Source of the DNA: an uncultured Oscillospiraceae bacterium
GTDB taxonomy: Bacteria > Bacillota > Clostridia > Oscillospirales > Ruminococcaceae
Length of the DNA: 6,793 nt
Direction of reading: 5' to 3'
NCBI GenBank assembly: GCA_900552945.1
Contig: USBI01000067.1
Coordinates: 1-6,793 of the forward strand
A program made the position numbers and the translations under genes. The notes under the pieces were generated by a model. It did no database searches. It was not told where the DNA came from and worked only from the letters and a program-made list of their open reading frames with translations. Of the stretch, positions 1-3,331 are shown piece after piece (the first letter of the stretch is position 1; the number at the start of each line of letters is the position of its first letter).

Positions 1-41
1 GGCTCCGGTCTCGTGGGCTCGGAGATGTGTATAAGAGACAG
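1..41. other. Nextera transposase adapter with i7 index (non-genomic)
   Basis: Positions 23-41 are the 19-base Tn5 mosaic end and 8-22 are the Nextera read-2 adapter arm. Positions 1-7 are the reverse complement of seven bases of an 8-base i7 index (CGGAGCCT, which I recall as N720). None of this is biological; genomic sequence begins at 42. Confidence 0.98.
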
Positions 42-60
42 ACCTATAGAATCCTCTCAT
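42..60 (-). CDS. Start of an unknown gene, truncated at the left end
   Basis: Only six codons (M-R-G-F-Y-R) lie between the ATG at 60-58 and the adapter junction, so no function can be given. It is called a gene because of its upstream signals on the minus strand. A GAGGTGG ribosome binding site at 71-65 has its GAGG core 7 bases from the ATG. A TATAAT -10 box sits at 120-115 with a TTGCCC -35 box 17 bases further upstream. The two other nearby ATGs (73-71 and 64-62) share a frame that reaches TAG before the junction, so 60 is the only usable start. The gene would be the next one after the tRNA-Val terminator in the same direction. The rest lies outside the window. Confidence is modest because so little coding sequence is visible. 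Confidence 0.4.
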
Positions 61-114
61 ACATCCACCTCATAAACCTTTTTCAACGCCGCCATGCAGG
101 CAGCGACTTCTTCT

Positions 115-143
115 ATTATAAAAGTTTTCCCGCTTCGGGGCAA
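115..143 (-). promoter_or_regulatory. Putative sigma-A promoter for the truncated left-end gene
   Basis: On the minus strand a TTGCCC -35 box (143-138) and a perfect TATAAT -10 box (120-115) are separated by 17 bases. Transcription would start near 108 and leave a leader of about 48 bases before the ATG at 60. The -35 matches consensus at four of six positions. A small CCCG/CGGG dyad overlaps the -35 side. Confidence 0.5.
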
Positions 144-208
144 GTAAACAAACCGTGAACAACGCCGGATACTGTTGCGCATGCGCCACAAGAAACCTGG
201 GCAGACGC

Positions 209-244
209 AAAAAATGGCTGTATACCGTTTCATGGTATACAGCC
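209..244 (-). terminator. Intrinsic terminator of the tRNA-Val gene
   Basis: A perfect 11-bp inverted repeat (GGCTGTATACC, 216-226 paired with 234-244) with a 7-base loop is followed on the minus strand by A and then six T residues (214-209). The stem begins two bases after the encoded CCA of the tRNA, so it ends the tRNA transcript very tightly. On the plus strand only three T follow the stem, so the signal is directional. Confidence 0.85.
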
Positions 245-246
245 TT

Positions 247-322
247 TGGTGGACGATGAGGAACTCGAATCCCCGACACCCTGCACGTCAAGCAGGTACT
301 CTACCAGCTGAGCTAATCGTCC
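247..322 (-). tRNA. tRNA-Val, anticodon GAC
   Basis: A complete 76-base tRNA with encoded CCA (249-247). The 7-bp acceptor stem GGACGAT/ATCGTCC pairs perfectly. The D arm is GCTC/GAGT with an 8-base loop. The anticodon stem CCTGC/GCAGG encloses the loop TTGACGT, with U33 and anticodon GAC at 289-287, which reads the Val codons GUC and GUU. The variable loop is five bases, and the T arm has the TTCGAGT loop with one G-U pair. The discriminator base is A. It is transcribed alone from its own promoter, with a terminator directly behind it. It lies downstream of, and in the same direction as, the metallopeptidase lipoprotein gene. No defect is seen, so it should be functional. Confidence 0.96.
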
Positions 323-332
323 GTCGCAAATT

Positions 333-361
333 ATTATATCAAAAACAAAAACATTTGTAAA
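333..361 (-). promoter_or_regulatory. Promoter of the tRNA-Val gene
   Basis: On the minus strand TTTACA (-35, 361-356) and TATAAT (-10, 338-333) are 17 bases apart. That is one mismatch from the sigma-A consensus. The start point would fall a few bases before the mature tRNA 5' end at 322. Confidence 0.82.
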
Positions 362-418
362 GTCTTTTTTTACTTTTTTATTTTTTATCCGGCGACCGCT
401 CTCTCAAACAGCCGTTTT

Positions 419-1252
419 TTACGCGGCTGCCTGTGCATGAACGTTCAAATATGCGTCAAACAGAGAGGATTCGGACAGGTCAAAACAACGATCCATCAAT
501 TTAAACAGATATTCCACCTTTTGAAGCAAAGGCAGATTCTCCTGCTGCGAGATGCGCGCCGCTGTGGTTTGGGGGTATGCCGCAAGGTCTTCAAAAACGG
601 ATGCAACATCTTCATAATAACTGTCCATACCGTAATTGTACATAAAATAATGAGAGCTCTGCGCATCCCACGAATCACCGTAAGAGTACGGGCCATTCAA
701 GCTGGTCCATTCCCGTTCCATCCGGTCCGTGCCGTATTCCCATTCGATGAGATCGTGTAAAGCATGCCCAAATTCATGCGCAATGGTTTCAACGGTGATT
801 CCGTTATCCAGCGCGGAATACTCCGAGCCGCGTGGAGAGTAAATGGTGATCTTGATTTGATCGGACATATACTGGGTCAAGCCAAAATTTTCACTTTCTT
901 CATCCTGAAACTCAAGCACAAATTTTCTGCCCTGTTCCTCAAGCCCTTTTAAAAAGCCGTAAACGACCGGCCGCGAAAAAATTTGAAAGGTTTCGTCTAC
1001 AATCGCGCAGGCTTCCGGGGTGAGCAATCCATCCGGGTCAGACACAGTAAACGCATACTTTTGTGACAATTCCTGGGCGGTTTGGGGCACCCACTCGTCA
1101 CTTCCCGAAGGAAGGGGGACTTCAACGGCAGCAGAGGAACTATCGCCTTGTTGCTGCGAATCAGAATCTGTTGGAATAAAAAAAGAGCACGCACTCAACG
1201 CAAAACAGATGCACACTGCCAGCAGTGCGACCGCAATCTTTTTTCTTTTCAC
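419..1252 (-). CDS. Lipoprotein with HEXXH zinc-metallopeptidase motif
   Basis: This 277-residue protein is predicted to be an extracytoplasmic, membrane-tethered zinc peptidase of unknown substrate. A KRKK basic start and a hydrophobic stretch (6-21) end in the lipobox L19-S-A-C22, so Cys22 would be lipidated. A Ser/Gln-rich spacer follows to about residue 55. The core carries H159-E-F-G-H163, the zinc-binding and catalytic motif. E214-D-V-A (YYEDVASVFED) downstream is a plausible position for the third, Glu ligand, as in gluzincin-type proteases. A W-T-S-L-N-G-P-Y-S-Y-G stretch (182-192) looks conserved but I cannot name its family. The start is GTG at 1252-1250, chosen because a GAGGTG ribosome binding site (1263-1258) lies 5 bases upstream and the signal peptide begins there. 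It diverges from the deacetylase gene. Near the stop, a 6-bp dyad (409-414/424-429) has only three T after it, so termination is unclear. Confidence 0.85.
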   Translation of the reverse strand: MKRKKIAVALLAVCICFALSACSFFIPTDSDSQQQGDSSSAAVEVPLPSGSDEWVPQTAQELSQKYAFTVSDPDGLLTPEACAIVDETFQIFSRPVVYGFLKGLEEQGRKFVLEFQDEESENFGLTQYMSDQIKITIYSPRGSEYSALDNGITVETIAHEFGHALHDLIEWEYGTDRMEREWTSLNGPYSYGDSWDAQSSHYFMYNYGMDSYYEDVASVFEDLAAYPQTTAARISQQENLPLLQKVEYLFKLMDRCFDLSESSLFDAYLNVHAQAAA

Positions 1253-1326
1253 TCCGCCACCTCGCTTTGATTCATCCGCAAATTGGTTTGAAGGCTCATA
1301 TTCCCGCTTAAAACTAATTTATCATT

Positions 1327-1355
1327 ATAGTATTCCAAAAGAGAAAAGATGTCAA
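1327..1355 (-). promoter_or_regulatory. Promoter of the metallopeptidase lipoprotein gene
   Basis: On the minus strand a perfect TTGACA (1355-1350) is followed after 17 bases by TACTAT (1332-1327). A perfect TATAAT lies three bases further on (1329-1324) but would need a 20-base spacer. The start codon is about 70 bases downstream. No equally good promoter was found on the plus strand for the divergent deacetylase gene. Confidence 0.6.
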
Positions 1356-1443
1356 ATTGCCGGACAAAAAGAAAGTTTTAAAAAAGAAGGTATCCTGTGG
1401 TTATTTTTCAAATTGCCGCATATATATGGCATTGGTGATGGAC

Positions 1444-2508
1444 ATGAAACATTCTGTAAAAAAACTGATCGGCCCCGCTTCCAGCATTGTTGCCGCATGC
1501 CTGACGCTCGCGGTATTTACCGCCATCGGCGTACTGCAGCAGGCGGCTGAAACATCTTCCGGAGAGCGCCAGCTGCCCATTTACTGCGTTCAAACCGAGC
1601 AAAAGAAAATCGCGCTCACGTTTGATGCGGCATGGGGCAATTCCGACACGGATGAACTTCTTTCCATTTTAGCGCAGAACGATGCAAAAGCTACCTTTTT
1701 CACCACCGGGGAATGGGTTGACAAATACCCGGAAGACGTAAAAAAACTGTTTGACGCCGGGCACGAGATACAAAACCACTCCGATACCCACCCCCATCCT
1801 ACCAATCTGTCTTTCGAACAGCTGGTAAACGACACCAACGCCTGCGATGAAAAAATCTACGCGATTACCGGGGTCTACCCCACCCTCTACCGTGCGCCAT
1901 ACGGTGAATACGACAACAATGTGATACAAACCATCAAAAGCATGGGGAAAAACGTGATTCAATGGGATGTAGACAGCATTGACTGGGATGAGGCCAGCGT
2001 GGACGAAATTGTCGACCGGGTCCTGTCCAAAACGGAAAACGGCTCCATCCTGCTGTTCCACAACGACATCGAAAACACACCCGAAGCACTCAGCCAGATT
2101 CTTCCAAAACTGAAGCAGGATGGATACTCGATCACTACGGTAAGTGATCTGATTCCCTCAGGCAGTTTTTCGCTGGATTACGAAGGGCGGCTGATTCCGT
2201 CCGAGTCAGAGGCTGAGGATGAATCCGGTGTAGAGAACGAATCCGGTTTGGAAAGCGAATCAGAACAAGACAAAGATTACGTGAATGCCAAAGATCCGTT
2301 CACATGCACAACTTCTTCCGAACAAACCGGCGAAAGCAGTTCTGAAAGCGCATCTTCCGACAGTTCTTCAAGCAACGCGGCCGCATCCGCAAGCGGAAAT
2401 GTCAACGACCCGTTCGCATCCGCGGCGACTTCCGGTCAAACAGATAACAACAGCTCTTCCAATGCAGCTGAAACCGATCAAACTGTTTCCTCATCAGCAA
2501 ATAGTTGA
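1444..2508 (+). CDS. Membrane-anchored polysaccharide deacetylase (NodB domain)
   Basis: Likely removes N-acetyl groups from peptidoglycan or another cell-surface glycan. Of 354 residues, a basic N-terminus and hydrophobic segment (about 12-32) anchor it in the membrane. A NodB fold follows (about 56-238). Family motifs are visible: TFDAAW with the catalytic-base Asp61, H112-S-D-T-H116 (metal ligands), R150-A-P-Y-G, W-D175 and LLFH206. In canonical enzymes motif 1 is TFDDG; here the second, metal-binding Asp is Ala62. I recall the same substitution type in PdaB-like, sporulation-associated members, so this is probably a subfamily trait and not a defect. Residues 253-354 are a Ser/Glu/Asn/Ala-rich low-complexity tail with two DPF-containing repeats. 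The frame is open upstream to 1357. ATG 1444 is chosen because GGTGAT (1434-1439) is an exact match to the 3' part of the Shine-Dalgarno consensus at suitable distance; ATG 1426 or 1438 are alternatives. Confidence 0.87.
   Translation: MKHSVKKLIGPASSIVAACLTLAVFTAIGVLQQAAETSSGERQLPIYCVQTEQKKIALTFDAAWGNSDTDELLSILAQNDAKATFFTTGEWVDKYPEDVKKLFDAGHEIQNHSDTHPHPTNLSFEQLVNDTNACDEKIYAITGVYPTLYRAPYGEYDNNVIQTIKSMGKNVIQWDVDSIDWDEASVDEIVDRVLSKTENGSILLFHNDIENTPEALSQILPKLKQDGYSITTVSDLIPSGSFSLDYEGRLIPSESEAEDESGVENESGLESESEQDKDYVNAKDPFTCTTSSEQTGESSSESASSDSSSSNAAASASGNVNDPFASAATSGQTDNNSSSNAAETDQTVSSSANS
2284..2457 (+). repeat. Imperfect protein repeat (DPF...QT...SSS) in the deacetylase tail
   Basis: Two units, residues 281-300 and 319-338 of the 354-residue protein (2284-2343 and 2398-2457), share the pattern N-x-x-D-P-F then Q-T then a Ser run, with a period of 38 residues (114 bases). 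The bases have diverged more than the pattern. Before them lies a shorter Glu/Ser repeat of ESG units (residues about 259-273). Confidence 0.55.
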
Positions 2509-2541
2509 CTTTACCTTGTATCTGTCAAGCAATCATCGTTT

Positions 2542-2576
2542 GAGAACGCCCTGCGTAAAGGCCGCGGGGCATTCTC
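2542..2576 (+). terminator. Strong hairpin after the deacetylase gene, no T-tract
   Basis: The arms 2542-2555 and 2563-2576 form a 14-bp stem with one A-C mismatch and one G-U pair, closing a 7-base loop (taaaggc). It begins 33 bases after the deacetylase stop, where a terminator is expected, but TAACAATG follows instead of a T-run. It may act as a weak or factor-dependent terminator or as an mRNA 3' end stabiliser. A second, AT-only dyad (TTCTATA/TATAGAA, 2593-2609) follows it. Confidence 0.35.
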
Positions 2577-2627
2577 TAACAATGACAAATAATTCTATAA
2601 TTTATAGAAAATTATTTTAAATAGCTC

Positions 2628-2656
2628 TTGACAAAACAGCACTGCGTGCTTATACT
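2628..2656 (+). promoter_or_regulatory. Promoter of the feo locus
   Basis: Consensus TTGACA (2628-2633), a 17-base spacer and TATACT (2651-2656), one mismatch from consensus. The predicted start is near 2663, giving a leader of about 90 bases before the first feoA. A promoter this strong usually needs a repressor, which fits the two dyads just downstream. Confidence 0.85.
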
Positions 2657-2668
2657 ATATACGAACCG

Positions 2669-2684
2669 GTTAGCTAATGCTAAC
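2669..2684 (+). promoter_or_regulatory. Operator-like dyad 1 of the feo locus
   Basis: GTTAGCTAATGCTAAC is a 16-base dyad with perfect 6-base arms GTTAGC/GCTAAC. It lies about +7 to +22 from the predicted start, where a bound repressor would block initiation or escape. The GTTAG half-site resembles DtxR/IdeR-type iron boxes more than the Fur box; the identity of the regulator is inference. Confidence 0.65.
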
Positions 2685-2701
2685 TTTTAATTTCATCTCT
2701 G

Positions 2702-2717
2702 GTTAGTTTTAGCTAAC
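2702..2717 (+). promoter_or_regulatory. Operator-like dyad 2 of the feo locus
   Basis: GTTAGTTTTAGCTAAC repeats the 16-base layout of dyad 1, with one arm diverged (GTTAGT against GCTAAC). The centre is 33 bases from that of dyad 1, close to three helical turns, so two dimers could sit on the same face of the DNA. Confidence 0.58.
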
Positions 2718-2751
2718 AAACAATCCGACCGAAAAGAGGGTGAACAGTATC

Positions 2752-2961
2752 ATGCCGTTAACCATGGCCCCTTTGGGCACTGTCAACGTAATCAAACGGA
2801 TTACCGGAAAGGATGACACCCGGCAGTTTCTTGAAAAGCTGGGATTTGTTGTTGGCGGAACAGTGACCGTTGTTTCTCAAATGGGCGGAAACATGATTGT
2901 CAATATTAAAGATACGCGCATTGCCATTGACCGCTCAATGGCAAACCGCATCATGATTTAA
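2752..2961 (+). CDS. feoA: FeoA-family protein, first copy (divergent type)
   Basis: A 69-residue cytoplasmic SH3-like FeoA protein, presumed partner of FeoB in ferrous iron uptake. It keeps the FeoA core pattern: a short basic and polar stretch, then F-L-E-K-L-G-F-V-V-G-G (the 'RLxxMGxxxG' position of the family), a strand with G-G-N-M-I-V, and a C-terminal A-N-R-I-M-I strand. It lacks the usual gDP(v/i) loop that the second copy has, so it belongs to a divergent type that I recall as common in clostridial feo loci. Start choice: ATG 2752 has GAGGGTG (2736-2742) 9 bases upstream; the in-frame GTG at 2740 overlaps that site and is rejected. It is first in the operon, 17 bases before the second feoA. 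Its specific role compared with copy 2 is unknown. Confidence 0.9.
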   Translation: MPLTMAPLGTVNVIKRITGKDDTRQFLEKLGFVVGGTVTVVSQMGGNMIVNIKDTRIAIDRSMANRIMI

Positions 2962-2978
2962 TAAAGGAGGGAAAACAG

Positions 2979-3200
2979 ATGAAAAACCTTCGCACTGCAA
3001 AGCCGGGCGAAACCGTAACTGTTTTAAAATTAGACGGTGAGGGCGCCGTCAAACGCCGCATTATGGATATGGGCATTACCAAAGGGGTAAAGGTCTTTGT
3101 TCGAAAGGTGGCGCCGCTGGGCGATCCGGTGGAAGTGACAGTAAGAGGTTACGAACTCACATTGCGCAAAGCCGACGCGGAAAATATTCTCATTGTTTAA
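2979..3200 (+). CDS. feoA: FeoA-family protein, second copy (canonical)
   Basis: A 73-residue protein with the canonical FeoA layout. L4 to about V15 forms the first strand, and the R-R-I-M-D-M-G-I-T-K-G helix-turn covers about 26-36. Strands V-K-V-F-V-R-K and the loop P-L-G-D-P-V-E-V follow, ending in L-R-K-A-D-A-E-N-I-L-I-V. FeoA proteins are cytoplasmic SH3-like proteins thought to bind FeoB and tune its GTPase or transport activity. The ribosome binding site AAAGGAGG (2963-2970) is near-ideal, 8 bases from the ATG. It is co-transcribed with the first feoA. Unusually, 131 non-coding bases with a terminator separate it from feoB, whereas feoA and feoB are commonly closely spaced. Confidence 0.95.
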   Translation: MKNLRTAKPGETVTVLKLDGEGAVKRRIMDMGITKGVKVFVRKVAPLGDPVEVTVRGYELTLRKADAENILIV

Positions 3201-3201
3201 G

Positions 3202-3236
3202 TGCCATAAAAACCTGAACGGCAGAACTTTATGGCA
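3202..3236 (+). ncRNA. Stem-loop in the feoA2-feoB gap, possible attenuator part
   Basis: TGCCATAAA (3202-3210) pairs perfectly with TTTATGGCA (3228-3236), closing a 17-base loop that holds a small CTG/CAG pair. It starts two bases after the feoA2 stop. Its 3' arm could instead join 3223-3230 paired to 3255-3262 (8 bp including two G-U), which would also break the terminator at 3252-3282. An attenuation switch is therefore possible but is inference; a simple 3' stabilising hairpin is the alternative. Confidence 0.4.
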
Positions 3237-3251
3237 GCAGACTCGACTATG

Positions 3252-3282
3252 ACAGAGGTTCTTTCATGCCTCTGTATTTTTT
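3252..3282 (+). terminator. Intrinsic terminator between feoA2 and feoB
   Basis: ACAGAGG (3252-3258) pairs with CCTCTGT (3269-3275) around a 10-base loop, followed by A and six T (3277-3282). This is a textbook Rho-independent terminator placed inside the feo locus, 56 bases before the feoB start. It would reduce or condition transcription of feoB from the feoA promoter. Confidence 0.72.
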
Positions 3283-3293
3283 GGCTGATTGAG

Positions 3294-3309
3294 TTTAGCG
3301 TTTGCTAAC
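3294..3309 (+). promoter_or_regulatory. Operator-like dyad 3, immediately upstream of feoB
   Basis: TTTAGCGTTTGCTAAC has the same 16-base layout as dyads 1 and 2 (arms TTTAGC/GCTAAC, matching GTTAGC at five and six positions). It lies 22 bases before the feoB ATG. No convincing -35/-10 pair was found near it, so it could act on an unrecognised promoter or as a transcription roadblock. Confidence 0.55.
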
Positions 3310-3331
3310 CAAAGAATCAAGGAGGACAGCA

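Noticed and set aside
42..158. Plus-strand frame open from the adapter to TGA at 156, possible C-terminus of a gene
   Set aside because: The 38 residues match nothing I recognise, and the minus strand of the same stretch holds a promoter, a ribosome binding site and an ATG, which explain it better.
70..291. Open frame of 73 codons on the minus strand across the tRNA
   Set aside because: It starts inside the tRNA-Val gene and crosses its terminator; the CRVSGIRVPHR start is the typical translation of a tRNA T arm.
1349..1381. Ten-codon frame ATG TCA AAT... on the plus strand before the deacetylase gene
   Set aside because: Poor ribosome binding site, and it overlaps the -35 box of the divergent gene; too short to support.
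1357..1443. Longer deacetylase start at TTG 1357
   Set aside because: No binding site upstream, it overlaps the divergent promoter, and the added 29 residues would put an odd extension before a normal membrane anchor.
2669..2717. Fur box at the feo promoter
   Set aside because: The dyads lack the GATAAT hexamers of the Fur consensus; the GTTAGC arms are of another type.
2740..2751. GTG start for the first feoA
   Set aside because: The GTG is part of the ribosome binding site used by ATG 2752, and nothing binds upstream of it at the right distance.
3302..3331. Longer FeoB start at TTG 3302
   Set aside because: It lies within the operator dyad, lacks a ribosome binding site, and FeoB normally begins a few residues before its GNPNCGKT motif, as with ATG 3332.
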